A stretch of DNA of 21,020 nt from DATAMF01 sp964472565 (GCA_964472565.1 CAYYNB010000106.1:1-21020); one strand, 5' to 3'; positions 7,791 through 15,989 are shown, counted from the stretch's first letter. Notes: generated by a model from the letters alone, not told the origin. A program made the numbers and translations.

Positions 7791-7818
7791 TTGCCTGGCT
7801 CCCTTATCCGGGTATAAT
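7791..7818 (+). promoter_or_regulatory. Strong promoter of the cyclase operon
   Basis: TTGCCT (7791-7796), a 16-base spacer and a consensus TATAAT (7813-7818). Transcription should begin near 7825. The ATG at 7824 would then be at or before the RNA start, so the downstream ATG 7839, with GGAGG at 7829-7833, must be the initiator. The leader would be only about 14 bases. Confidence 0.75.
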
Positions 7819-7838
7819 CGAAAATGCTGGAGGATGGG

Positions 7839-9602
7839 ATGGAGCGTATGATGGCTGAGCTTGGGGAAAATCAAACAATTGAACAGGAAGTCAAGCGCTT
7901 AAGCCAGGTTTGTGGTGAAATTTGTGATGCGCTGCGCGTCCAGCGTGATCTGTTGCGCCAGCGCGGGATGAGCCTCCCCCCAGGGACACTCAACGGTTTG
8001 ACCGAAATGCAGGCTACCCTGGAAAATCTGGGTACGCGACTGGCGGGCGACTCGATTGAATTGGAACAACTACGGGCGCTGGCAGGAACCACTGCGCTGA
8101 TTACCTCGTCCCTTGATCTGGATCAAGTGTTAAATGAAGTGATGGACACTGTGATCGCGCTGACTGGTGCCGAGCGCGGCTATATCATGTTGCGTGATGC
8201 ACAAACAGACGAGATGGAATTCCGTGTGGCGCGTAACATTGACCGGAAGACATTGGCTGAGGGAAGTTTTATCATTAGCCGCACCATTGTCGAAGAGGTT
8301 GCGCAGACCGGACAACCCGTTGTTACGACGAACGCCTTGTCCGATCCGCGTTTTAGCGCCCAGGAAAGTGTCCTCATTTATGCGCTGCGCTCGATCCTCT
8401 GCGTTCCCCTGATCAACAAAGGCACCGTGACCGGAGTCGTTTATGCCGACAACCGGATCAAAGATGCGCTGTTCGGTGAAAAAGAATTATCGCTGCTGGT
8501 TGCTTTTGCCAATCAGGCAGCGATTGCTATTGAAAACGCACGGCTCTTTCACCGCCTGCAAACCGCGCTGAACGAGATCACAGAAATGAAGGAACTGATG
8601 GACAATGTGTTGCAGTCCATCGCCAGTGGTGTCATCTCGACAGATCTGAATACGCGGGTCACGAGCTATAATTCTGCCGCCGAGCAGATTTTTAATGTGC
8701 CTGATACATCCGTTGTGGGCCGCTCGTTAGATTCCGCGCTCCCCATCATTTACCGCTATGCCAGCGATCTGTTAGAAGTTGTTTTCAGCCACAGTTACCA
8801 GGAAATGCTGGAGATCGAACCCGAACTGCCTGAACGCGGCGTGGTCAATCTGAACCTGACCATGTCGCCGTTGAAAAATGAGGGAACGACGGAAGGTGTC
8901 GCCATTGTGGTCGATGATCTGACGGAGATCAAAAAACGGGACGCCACGTTGAATGTGGTCCGCCGTTATCTCCCGCCCGCGCTGGTCGATAACATTCAAA
9001 GCCTGGATGGACTGGGCTTAGGCGGCGAACGTCGTTTGATTACCACCGTGTTTGTCGAAACACGTTCCTTTCATACCTTTCCATCCGAACTACAACCGCA
9101 GGAACTGATGGAATGGCTGAACCTCTACCTGACAACCGGCGCGGAAGCGATTCACCATCATGCCGGTGTTATCGATAAGTTCATGGGTAGTGAGATTATG
9201 GGCTTATTCAACACCCAGTTGAATCCAAGTGATGATCATGCCTGGGATGCGGTTCAGGCTGCTTTACGGATGGCGGACGATATTTTGGCATTGTCCGAAC
9301 AAACCGGGGAACCCTCAGAACCTTTGTATCGAATTGGCATTCATACAGGCGTAGCGACACTCGGTAATGTAGGAAGCGCTTCGCGTCGTGAATTCACCGC
9401 TATCGGCGATACCGTTAATCTGGCAAAACGTTTGCAGGAAAACGCGCTGCCTGGTCAGATTATCATCAGCCATGACACGTATGAACATTGCGCCACTCAA
9501 CTAGCCGACCCCGCCAACCATATCCGGGTCATTGAGCGCCCGTCGATCCAGGTCAAAGGTCGCCGCCAGGTTGCTCAAATTTATGAAATTCAGCGCGAGT
9601 AA
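7839..9602 (+). CDS. GAF-PAS-class III cyclase homologue lacking metal-binding Asp (C2-like)
   Basis: The protein is about 587 residues. It has an N-terminal coiled coil (10-80), a GAF domain (about 92-237), a signalling helix, a PAS domain (about 255-362), a helical YLPP linker and a class III nucleotide cyclase domain (about 395-585). There are no membrane segments. Compared with family active sites, the first metal aspartate is Glu407 (TVFVETRSF) and the second is Ser451 (KFMGSEIMG). The base-binding Lys447 and Thr520 (adenylyl cyclase IIIb pattern), the transition-state Asn527 and Arg531 (VNLAKRL) are all present. Alone it should not be catalytic. It looks like the C2-type half of a heterodimer with the next gene's product, its paralogue, six bases downstream. 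The GAF and PAS ligands are unknown, and the GAF lacks an obvious NKFDE cyclic-nucleotide motif. Confidence 0.9.
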   Translation: MERMMAELGENQTIEQEVKRLSQVCGEICDALRVQRDLLRQRGMSLPPGTLNGLTEMQATLENLGTRLAGDSIELEQLRALAGTTALITSSLDLDQVLNEVMDTVIALTGAERGYIMLRDAQTDEMEFRVARNIDRKTLAEGSFIISRTIVEEVAQTGQPVVTTNALSDPRFSAQESVLIYALRSILCVPLINKGTVTGVVYADNRIKDALFGEKELSLLVAFANQAAIAIENARLFHRLQTALNEITEMKELMDNVLQSIASGVISTDLNTRVTSYNSAAEQIFNVPDTSVVGRSLDSALPIIYRYASDLLEVVFSHSYQEMLEIEPELPERGVVNLNLTMSPLKNEGTTEGVAIVVDDLTEIKKRDATLNVVRRYLPPALVDNIQSLDGLGLGGERRLITTVFVETRSFHTFPSELQPQELMEWLNLYLTTGAEAIHHHAGVIDKFMGSEIMGLFNTQLNPSDDHAWDAVQAALRMADDILALSEQTGEPSEPLYRIGIHTGVATLGNVGSASRREFTAIGDTVNLAKRLQENALPGQIIISHDTYEHCATQLADPANHIRVIERPSIQVKGRRQVAQIYEIQRE

Positions 9603-9608
9603 TTGCTT

Positions 9609-11345
9609 ATGTCGGAACAAGTGAGTTCGTACAACGAAATCAAACAATTGGTTCAGCGAGCGACTGAACTGGAAAACATGCTGCGTGCTCAGCATGATAT
9701 ATTACGCCAGCGCGGTATGGCGCTTCCCAGCGGTATGCTGGAAAAGTTGTATTATATGCGGGCTGACTGTCAGACCCTGGCGGAGCGGTTGGCAGGTGAG
9801 GCGACTGAGCTTGATCAACTTCGGGCATTAGCGGGTACCAGCCAACTCGTCAACTCGTCATTAGATATTGATCTGGTTCTCAGCGAAGTTATGGATACCG
9901 CGATTGCGCTTACCGGAGCGGAACGCGGTTATATTATGCTGCGCGATGTTGAGACGGGCGAGATGATGTTCAAAACAGCGCGTGATCGCAAGCGCCAGAC
10001 CCTCGATCAGAGCCGCTTCACCGTTAGCAGCACGATTGTTTACCAGGTGGCGGAAACTGGTGAACCGGTTGTGTCACAGAACGCGCTGCTTGATCCACGC
10101 TACAGTACGCAGGAAAGTATCGTAATGCACGCGCCCCGTTCCGTTTTGTGCGCGCCGCTTATCTACAAAGACAAAATCACGGGCGTGGTCTATGCCGATA
10201 ACCGGCAGATTCCTGATCTTTTTGGCGAAAAAGAACTGTCGTTGTTGATGGCTTTTGCGAACCAGGCGGCTATTGCCATTGAGAATGCGCGGTTGTTCGA
10301 GAGTGCTCGCCGTGCGCTGATCGAAATTACAGAGATGAAGGAACTGATGGACAATGTGTTACAGTCCATCGCCAGCGGTGTCATTACAACTGATATTGAT
10401 CACCACATCGTAACCTATAATCAGGCTGCCGAACGGATCCTCGGTGTTGCACATGCCAGCGCGGTAGGACATCCTCTGCAAACCGTACTTCCGGCCTTCG
10501 CCGGATTTGATGCGCTCATAGCCAGTGCGCTGCGTGGCAATATGCCGCAAGTGGTTGAAATCGAACCGGTTTTACCTGGACGTGGCCCCGTCAATCTTAG
10601 TTTGAAAATCGCGCCGCTCAAAGATGCCAACGCGGTGATCTATGGAATGGCGCTGGTAGTTGATGATCTGACCGAGATCAAAAAACGAGATGCAACACTG
10701 AATGTGGTGCGAACTTATCTGCCGCCCAGTCTGGTCCGCAACATCCAAAGCATTGATGGCCTCGGTCTGAGCGGGGATGAACGCGAAATTTCAGTCATTT
10801 TTGCCGATGTACGTGGTTTTACCACCTTTAGCGAACAGCTTCCGCCTGAAGAATTGATGGAAGTGATCAATCATTATCTGGCGGTCAGCTCGGAGGCTAT
10901 TCAACTCTACGACGGCATTATCGATAAATACATGGGTGATGCAGTGGTAGGTCTGTTCAATACCCAACTTAATCCCCAACGCGACCACGCAATCCGCGCT
11001 GTGCGCGCCGCCCTCTCGATGGCCTATGATGTGCGCGCTTTACACGAAATTCTGCCGGAAGAACAGCGCTTGTTTTATGGCATTGGCGTCGATACGGGCA
11101 CGGCCATGCTGGGCAATGTAGGCAGCCCCAGCCGTAAAGTGTTCACCGCTATCGGCAAACCGTTTAATCTGGCAAAACTGATGCAGGAAAATGCATTGGC
11201 TGGCGAAATTATCATCAGCCAATCCACCTATGATCTGGCGAACCACCTCTTTGAAACTGAGGTGCTCGAACCTCGCAAAGTGAAGGGTAACACCGGATTT
11301 CTACAACTGATGTACCGGGTGAACGGGATCAAACGAAATAAGTGA
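9609..11345 (+). CDS. GAF-PAS-class III cyclase lacking transition-state Arg (C1-like)
   Basis: The protein is about 578 residues, with the same domain order as the preceding gene and extensive identity to it (both contain MKELMDNVLQSIASGVI in the GAF-PAS linker), so the pair arose by tandem duplication. Here both metal-binding aspartates are present, Asp400 in IFADVRGFT and Asp444 in KYMGDAVVG. Lys440, Thr513 and Asn520 are kept too. The transition-state arginine position is Leu524 (FNLAKLM), and the usual IGD before it is IGK. A homodimer would therefore lack the arginine, but combined with the preceding protein one full adenylyl cyclase type site would form. ATG 9609 is used. It starts six bases after the upstream stop, with only a weak ribosome site (GCGAG), so translation is probably coupled. 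The stop overlaps the next start by one base. Confidence 0.92.
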   Translation: MSEQVSSYNEIKQLVQRATELENMLRAQHDILRQRGMALPSGMLEKLYYMRADCQTLAERLAGEATELDQLRALAGTSQLVNSSLDIDLVLSEVMDTAIALTGAERGYIMLRDVETGEMMFKTARDRKRQTLDQSRFTVSSTIVYQVAETGEPVVSQNALLDPRYSTQESIVMHAPRSVLCAPLIYKDKITGVVYADNRQIPDLFGEKELSLLMAFANQAAIAIENARLFESARRALIEITEMKELMDNVLQSIASGVITTDIDHHIVTYNQAAERILGVAHASAVGHPLQTVLPAFAGFDALIASALRGNMPQVVEIEPVLPGRGPVNLSLKIAPLKDANAVIYGMALVVDDLTEIKKRDATLNVVRTYLPPSLVRNIQSIDGLGLSGDEREISVIFADVRGFTTFSEQLPPEELMEVINHYLAVSSEAIQLYDGIIDKYMGDAVVGLFNTQLNPQRDHAIRAVRAALSMAYDVRALHEILPEEQRLFYGIGVDTGTAMLGNVGSPSRKVFTAIGKPFNLAKLMQENALAGEIIISQSTYDLANHLFETEVLEPRKVKGNTGFLQLMYRVNGIKRNK

Positions 11346-12217
11346 TGGACAACACAGCCGCTCAAATTGCTCGCCTGAAGGCCGCCATTCCCCTTTTGGA
11401 AACGGAACTGGCCGATTTAGAAGGCGAAGTGCTGGATATTGAGCGCGAACTTGCTCCGTTTATAGCGCGTTACAACCGGCTGATCCAACCGCTGCAACTC
11501 CGGCTGGAAATTATCCAGAGCGCGATTGCTGAACTCGAACAGCAGCAAAATGCGTCCGATGCAGTATCAGGGTCCGAATGGACGCCACCGCCCGGTTATG
11601 TGTCTGTTGAAGAGCAGTTTCGGCGCACATGGCGCTCGCCTGACCGAGATACAACACCGCGCCCTACGGAGTCCGCGTGGATGCCGCCCCATGATTATGT
11701 ATCTGTCGAGGAACAGTTCCGGCGTACATGGCAGCGTCCATTGAGCGCTTCACCGCCGGATGAGGTACTATCGCAGGTGGTTGGCAAACCAAGCCAGGAC
11801 TTAAAACAGCTTTATCGCCAACTGGTACGCCGCTACCATCCTGATCTGACCACCGATCCGGTTGAACGTGAACACCGAACCCGGCTGATGGTTGAGATCA
11901 ACGACGCTTACAGCCGCCGTGACAGCACCATGCTGCAAGCGCTCGCCGAACGCCCAGGTTCCGGCAATCTGGATGAGCCGCTGAGTGTGCTCTATCTCCG
12001 CCAACTACAGCAGATCTATACCCAGCTTGAGGTTCGCATCACTGACTTAAAGCTGAAGCGTACAGAATTGCAGCACGGCGAAATGATGTCGCTCAAGATT
12101 CAGGATACACTGAGCGCTCATCAAGGCCGTGATCTGCTGCGCGAGATAGCAGACACGCTGGAACAGGAGTATCGTTTGGCAATGGCGCGACTGGACGCGC
12201 TGCGAAGAAGTGACTAG
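11345..12217 (+). CDS. Short J-domain protein with two coiled coils and a duplicated motif
   Basis: The protein is about 290 residues. There is an N-terminal coiled coil (about 5-70), then two copies of a 16-residue unit, PPxxYVSVEEQFRRTW (about 81-96 and 114-129). A J-domain core follows (LKQLYRQLVRRYHPDL, HPD at 165-167, ending INDAYS at 190), and then a C-terminal coiled coil (about 210-288). The HPD motif is the contact that stimulates Hsp70 ATPase. There is no Gly/Phe region, zinc finger or DnaJ C-terminal domain, so this is a class C-like specialised co-chaperone and not DnaJ itself. The start is ATG 11345, overlapping the cyclase stop as TGATG. The duplicated motif is unlike anything I know and could be a docking segment. 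The tight coupling suggests that it serves the cyclase pair or the downstream synthase. Confidence 0.85.
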   Translation: MDNTAAQIARLKAAIPLLETELADLEGEVLDIERELAPFIARYNRLIQPLQLRLEIIQSAIAELEQQQNASDAVSGSEWTPPPGYVSVEEQFRRTWRSPDRDTTPRPTESAWMPPHDYVSVEEQFRRTWQRPLSASPPDEVLSQVVGKPSQDLKQLYRQLVRRYHPDLTTDPVEREHRTRLMVEINDAYSRRDSTMLQALAERPGSGNLDEPLSVLYLRQLQQIYTQLEVRITDLKLKRTELQHGEMMSLKIQDTLSAHQGRDLLREIADTLEQEYRLAMARLDALRRSD

Positions 12218-12289
12218 TGTCATTTGATCTCCGGCGCACAAGGCGCTAGATTTGTCTTTCAACTTTTTTTGCTCAAGGTAGGTGAAAAT

Positions 12290-13741
12290 TTGGAAACTCT
12301 GTTGGGGCTGGGTTACATGCTGGCTTCTACAGTCATTGCCGTATATTCCGCCAGCTTTTTTATCATGATGGCGATTTATTTTTTCAACATCAAAAAAGCG
12401 CCGGTTGCGCCGCCTGTTCCCGATTCTGAATTGTTATCGGTTACACTGCAACTGCCCATTTATAACGAGCAGCATGTGGTGGATCGGTTGATCGATGCGA
12501 TGGGCGCGCTGGATTATCCTCGCGATAAGTTGTATGTCCAGGTTTTGGATGACTCAACAGACGAGACGACGGAACTGCTGCGCAAAAAGGTAGAAGAGTG
12601 GCGGGCCAAAGGGTTAAACATTGAACTAATCCGCCGCCCGGAACGAAAAGGTTATAAAGCGGGCGCTTTGGCGTATGGCCTGCAACTGTCTTATACGGAT
12701 TGCGTCGGGATTTTTGATGCCGACTTTGTGCCTGCGCCGGATTTTCTACGGCGGGTGATGCCGCATTTTAATGCTGACCCCAAAATTGCGTTGGTGCAGA
12801 CGCGATGGGCGCATCTGAATGTGGACTATAACCTGCTTACACGCGCCCAGGCCCTCGCCATGGATCAGCACTTTGCTATTGAACAGGTCGCACGCAGCCG
12901 GGGACAACTGCCCATGTCGATGAACGGCACAGGTGGCATCTGGCGGCGCAAAACGATTGATGAAGCGGGTGGTTGGACTGCCGATACGCTGACCGAAGAC
13001 CTGGACTTGAGCTATCGTGCCTTTCTCAAAGGCTGGCGCTTCCGTTACATTGTCGATGTGTCGGTTCCCGGCGAAGTGCCGCCACAGTTAACCGCTTACA
13101 AAGTGCAGCAGGCACGCTGGGCCAAAGGATCAACCCAGTGCTTTAAAAAGCATCTTATTCCACTACTGCGGTCAAATTTGAACCCGCTGCAAAAAATGAT
13201 GGGCGTGCTGCATCTGGGCCAATATGCGATTCAACCCTTTGTGCTGCTGTTGTTTCTGCTCACACCGCCGATTTTGCTCACCGATATGCTGCTCAAACTT
13301 CCGTTAGGACCACTCGGAATAGCGGGGTTGGCTCCGCCTATTTTTATGGCGTTGGGGCAAATCGCGCTCTACCGGGACTGGCCCAAGCGGCTGCTCTACT
13401 TCCCAGTGTTAATTTTGATCGGAACCGGAATGATGCTCAGTAATTCGCGAGCCGTATTCGAGGCACTGACAGGCACGGGCGGCAACGTGTTTAAGCGCAC
13501 ACCAAAGTTCCGCGTGGTGCAGAAAAAAGATCGGTTAGCCAGTAAACGGTACGCACTTCGCCCCGACTGGACGACCATTGGCGAACTGCTGCTTGGTATC
13601 TATGCCGTGATTGGGCTAGCGGTTTCCATCGTTAAATTCCCCGCGATGGCGATTTATATGGTGGTTTATGTGCTGGCGTTCGGGATGCTGTCGCTGTGGA
13701 GTTTGTGGCAGACGTGGCGGCTGAATCGCTTGCAGGCGTAA
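12290..13741 (+). CDS. Processive family-2 glycosyltransferase (cellulose/glucomannan synthase-like)
   Basis: The protein is about 483 residues. One N-terminal membrane helix (about 7-32) is followed by a cytosolic GT2 domain with all processive-synthase motifs: LDDST (Asp87/88), DAD (143-145), TED (235-237, catalytic base Asp237) and QQARW (273-277). Four to five membrane helices follow, forming the channel. The sequence resembles bacterial CslA/CelA-like beta-glycan synthases that use UDP-glucose or GDP-mannose. The actual sugar cannot be assigned. No PilZ domain or BcsB partner is nearby. The start is uncertain: TTG 12290 is preferred because GGTG follows AAGGTA five bases before it. A TTG at 12224 has no ribosome site, and ATG 12317 would truncate the first helix. 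It is the last gene of the cyclase operon, 72 bases after the J-domain gene. Confidence 0.88.
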   Translation: METLLGLGYMLASTVIAVYSASFFIMMAIYFFNIKKAPVAPPVPDSELLSVTLQLPIYNEQHVVDRLIDAMGALDYPRDKLYVQVLDDSTDETTELLRKKVEEWRAKGLNIELIRRPERKGYKAGALAYGLQLSYTDCVGIFDADFVPAPDFLRRVMPHFNADPKIALVQTRWAHLNVDYNLLTRAQALAMDQHFAIEQVARSRGQLPMSMNGTGGIWRRKTIDEAGGWTADTLTEDLDLSYRAFLKGWRFRYIVDVSVPGEVPPQLTAYKVQQARWAKGSTQCFKKHLIPLLRSNLNPLQKMMGVLHLGQYAIQPFVLLLFLLTPPILLTDMLLKLPLGPLGIAGLAPPIFMALGQIALYRDWPKRLLYFPVLILIGTGMMLSNSRAVFEALTGTGGNVFKRTPKFRVVQKKDRLASKRYALRPDWTTIGELLLGIYAVIGLAVSIVKFPAMAIYMVVYVLAFGMLSLWSLWQTWRLNRLQA

Positions 13742-13749
13742 TAAACACT

Positions 13750-13770
13750 TGGAGGGGCAACGCCCCTCCA
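13750..13770. terminator. Terminator-like hairpin between convergent genes
   Basis: There is a perfect 9-bp GC-rich stem (TGGAGGGGC, 13750-13758, with GCCCCTCCA, 13762-13770) and a 3-base loop. It lies between the stops of the glycosyltransferase and cysC genes. It has no real U tract on either side, so it could be a weak bidirectional terminator or a 3'-end stabiliser. Confidence 0.55.
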
Positions 13771-13778
13771 GATAAAAC

Positions 13779-14336
13779 CTAAGCTTTTTGCAGTTCAGTC
13801 GAGGGTTGCAGATAACCATTCGCTTCGAGATAGGCGAGGCATTTATTCACGCTCTCCTCAACCGTTTCCTGATGGGTACACAGCGTAATTTCTGGATTGA
13901 CCGGATCTTCATAGGGATCATCGATGCCTGTGAAGTTTTTGATTTCACCAGCCATTGCTTTTTTGTACATCCCTTTGACATCGCGCTCAATGCAGGTTTC
14001 CAACGGGGCACTCACGAACACTTCGATAAAATTGGTCGTTTCGCGGCGCACCATAGCGCGGGTTTCGATGTAGGGTGAGATAAACGAGGCAAGTACGCCC
14101 ACGCCATTGCGCGAAAGTAGTTTAGCCACGAAGGTCACACGCTCGATATTTTTATCCCGGTCTTCCTTCGAAAAACCGAGGTCACGCGTCAAACCCTGGC
14201 GTACCGTATCCCCATCCAACCGCTCAATATATAAGCCGCGATTTCGCAGTTCTTTTTCCAGGGCGAGGGCAACCGTTGTTTTTCCGGCTCCTGAGAGGCC
14301 AGTAAACCACAGAGTGAATCCTTTTTGTTGAGACAT
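13779..14336 (-). CDS. cysC: Adenylylsulfate (APS) kinase
   Basis: The protein is 185 residues, the usual length for CysC. It phosphorylates APS to PAPS with ATP in the cytosol, for sulfate assimilation or sulfate transfer. Walker A is GLSGAGKT (13-20). DGD (41-43), RDLGFSKEDRDKNIER, FISPY (85-89, with the family serine Ser87) and the lid KGMYKKAMAGEIKNFTG are all present. ATG 14336 is chosen because GAGG lies about 6 bases before it and homology begins at KGFTLWFTGLSG. A longer in-frame reading to 14381 lacks support. No sulfate adenylyltransferase, PAPS reductase or sulfotransferase is in the window, so the gene stands apart from its usual partners. The nearby glycan genes make sulfated polysaccharide a possibility, but nothing here proves it. 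Confidence 0.96.
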   Translation of the reverse strand: MSQQKGFTLWFTGLSGAGKTTVALALEKELRNRGLYIERLDGDTVRQGLTRDLGFSKEDRDKNIERVTFVAKLLSRNGVGVLASFISPYIETRAMVRRETTNFIEVFVSAPLETCIERDVKGMYKKAMAGEIKNFTGIDDPYEDPVNPEITLCTHQETVEESVNKCLAYLEANGYLQPSTELQKA

Positions 14337-14370
14337 ATTGATCCTCAAACTTAAACGATGGGCGTGAAAA

Positions 14371-14410
14371 TGTGACCCCAAAAGCTTGAGGTCACATCAG
14401 ACGCATTGTA
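14371..14410 (-). promoter_or_regulatory. Inverted repeat and -10 box upstream of cysC
   Basis: TGTGACC (14371-14377) and GGTCACA (14390-14396) form a perfect 7-bp inverted repeat with a 12-base spacer. On the minus strand a -10-like TACAAT occupies 14405-14410, placing the transcription start directly next to the repeat. The -35 is poor. The repeat could be an operator covering the first transcribed bases or a 5'-leader hairpin. The spacer is too long for a classical CRP site. Confidence 0.5.
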
Positions 14411-14554
14411 CCCACACATTGAGAAAACAACCAGGGCGAATTAAGGATGCAAGTAGACATTGAGCAATTTCTATACTGATGTAAATTAAATTAGGCGTGT
14501 ATACAATTTAGCTGTATAGTTGTGCATGTTTTTTTCTACTCAGGAGGAAGAAGA

Positions 14555-15841
14555 ATGAGCCGCAAATCGTCAGGCTACTTATTGATTGGCGTGGGTTTAA
14601 TCCTCGCTATTGTTTCTTTAGTTGTCATGTTTGTCATCGTTCCAGGCATGAAAAAACTCCCCACTGATGTCGATACAACCCGTCATTACGAAGGAACGAT
14701 GCCTATTCTTCTCGACGTGAGTACCGGCGCACCTGTTATTTTGACCAATCTGAACGTGCGAATTGACCGGCACGTGAAGGTGGAAGAAGTTGATGGTGAT
14801 TTGGCACTTGTGTCGGAAAATCAAAAACTCTATCAGGTGGGGGATCCGAATGCAGAAGATGAAGCGCTCAAAGAAGATAAACTGCTGAAGGAAGTTACAA
14901 AGTATTATGTGCTTGACCGTAAAACGATGGAAGGGCAGAAGGACGCACCGGATGCCTGGAAAGATAAAATCGATGTGCCGCGCGAGGGTGTATCGATTAC
15001 CTGGCCGCTCGACTCTGAAAAAACGACCTACGACGGCTGGAGCGATGATTACCAGCACACGGTGAAGCTCGTCTTCAATAAAGAAGAAGAGCATGCACGC
15101 ACCAAGCTCGATACATATCTTTTTGTCTCTGAAGGAAGTGAACCTATTTCGTCTGAAGGCATCAAGCTGCTTGGACTGCCTCCGAGCCTGACTAAGGCGC
15201 AGTTGATTCCTGCTATTTCGGCGGCGTCAGATGCCTCGGCAACCGAAGAGGAACTGGCTGATCCTGCTCGCACACAGCGAAAAGCCAAAGTTATCGCGGT
15301 GGTGGGGCGGCTGCCGGATGATGTCACACTCGATTACACCTACACCTTCGAAGGGCAATATTGGATTGAGCCGCAGACGGGCGTGTTGATTGATACCCAG
15401 AAACATGAACTGCGTATGGTCAAGCTTTCCGAAGAAATGCTGGTTGCTCTCGAAGATGCACTTGTCGGACTGTTACCTGAAGAGACGCAGGGTGTTCTCG
15501 GTGAAGACGAAACGCTGAACACGACTTTCCGCCAGGAGATGCGCCAGGGGGCGATTTCGGATGAGACGCGCGCGGCGCTCGCTGAATCGATCAGCGATGA
15601 AGACCTGACGAAGTGGGAAGAAGCGAATTTGGGTGGGATGGCATCACTCGCGGCTCTGGAAGTTCCCGTTTATGATTTGACCTATCAGGCGACAGATGAA
15701 TCAGTGAACGACGCTAAATCTGACGCCGAAGACGCAAAAAGTAAACTGAATCTCTTTGGTACGACTCTGCCCGTGATTGGCAATATTCTCGGAATTGTGC
15801 TGATTGCATTGGGTGCATTTTTTGTCGTGCGTCGAACATAA
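14555..15841 (+). CDS. DUF3068-family protein with N- and C-terminal membrane anchors
   Basis: The protein is 428 residues. A short basic N-terminus (MSRKSSG) leads into a membrane helix (about 8-29). A large extracytoplasmic domain follows, with the DUF3068 pattern (LPTDVDTTRHYEGTMPILLD, YVLDRKTM, YDGWSDDYQHTVKL, GQYWIEPQTGVLID). A second membrane helix (about 403-424) and a basic end RRT close the protein. The family is best known from Actinobacteria, where members have been linked to porin-like or envelope roles. No enzymatic motif is visible. The start is secure: AGGAGGA lies seven bases before ATG 14555. The gene is single, between cysC (divergent) and a terminator. The upstream 14411-14540 region is AT-rich, with TATAC/GTATA half-sites at 14500-14518 but no clear -35. 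Confidence 0.85.
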   Translation: MSRKSSGYLLIGVGLILAIVSLVVMFVIVPGMKKLPTDVDTTRHYEGTMPILLDVSTGAPVILTNLNVRIDRHVKVEEVDGDLALVSENQKLYQVGDPNAEDEALKEDKLLKEVTKYYVLDRKTMEGQKDAPDAWKDKIDVPREGVSITWPLDSEKTTYDGWSDDYQHTVKLVFNKEEEHARTKLDTYLFVSEGSEPISSEGIKLLGLPPSLTKAQLIPAISAASDASATEEELADPARTQRKAKVIAVVGRLPDDVTLDYTYTFEGQYWIEPQTGVLIDTQKHELRMVKLSEEMLVALEDALVGLLPEETQGVLGEDETLNTTFRQEMRQGAISDETRAALAESISDEDLTKWEEANLGGMASLAALEVPVYDLTYQATDESVNDAKSDAEDAKSKLNLFGTTLPVIGNILGIVLIALGAFFVVRRT

Positions 15842-15854
15842 AGCTCGACTTGCT

Positions 15855-15888
15855 AACCCGGCATTTTATGGAAAGCGCCGGGTTTTTT
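15855..15888 (+). terminator. Intrinsic terminator of the DUF3068 gene
   Basis: There is an 8-bp perfect stem (AACCCGGC, 15855-15862, with GCCGGGTT, 15877-15884), a 14-base loop and six T. It starts 14 bases after the stop. Confidence 0.9.
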
Positions 15889-15989
15889 ATGGAGAAATCA
15901 GTTCAAACTCGCATAATATGTTGATCAACTAAACGTTGGTTGGCAGAACAAGATGCGTTATGCGAAGTCGATTTGGTTTCTCCATTATT

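Noticed and set aside
7824..7838. ATG 7824 as start of the first cyclase
   Set aside because: It lies at or before the predicted transcription start, six bases after TATAAT, and has no ribosome site, whereas ATG 7839 has GGAGG at ideal spacing.
9057..9191. First cyclase as a decaying pseudogene
   Set aside because: The frame is intact over about 590 codons, and the other active-site residues, including Asn527 and Arg531, are kept. Selective loss of only the metal ligands fits a C2-like role better.
8586..10360. Recombination or mobile repeat suggested by a 26-base identity between 8586-8611 and 10335-10360
   Set aside because: It is explained by the tandem gene duplication: it encodes the same conserved GAF-PAS linker in both paralogues.
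14371..14396. Classical CRP/cAMP binding site upstream of cysC
   Set aside because: The half-sites TGTGA and TCACA are present but 16 bases apart instead of six, so it does not fit the known operator. It was kept only as an inverted repeat.
15909..15965. Inverted repeat TCGCATAA/TTATGCGA and palindrome GTTGATCAAC downstream of a GT39 gene
   Set aside because: The arms are 41 bases apart and short, there is no T tract, and this is within what is expected by chance in a 148-base gap.
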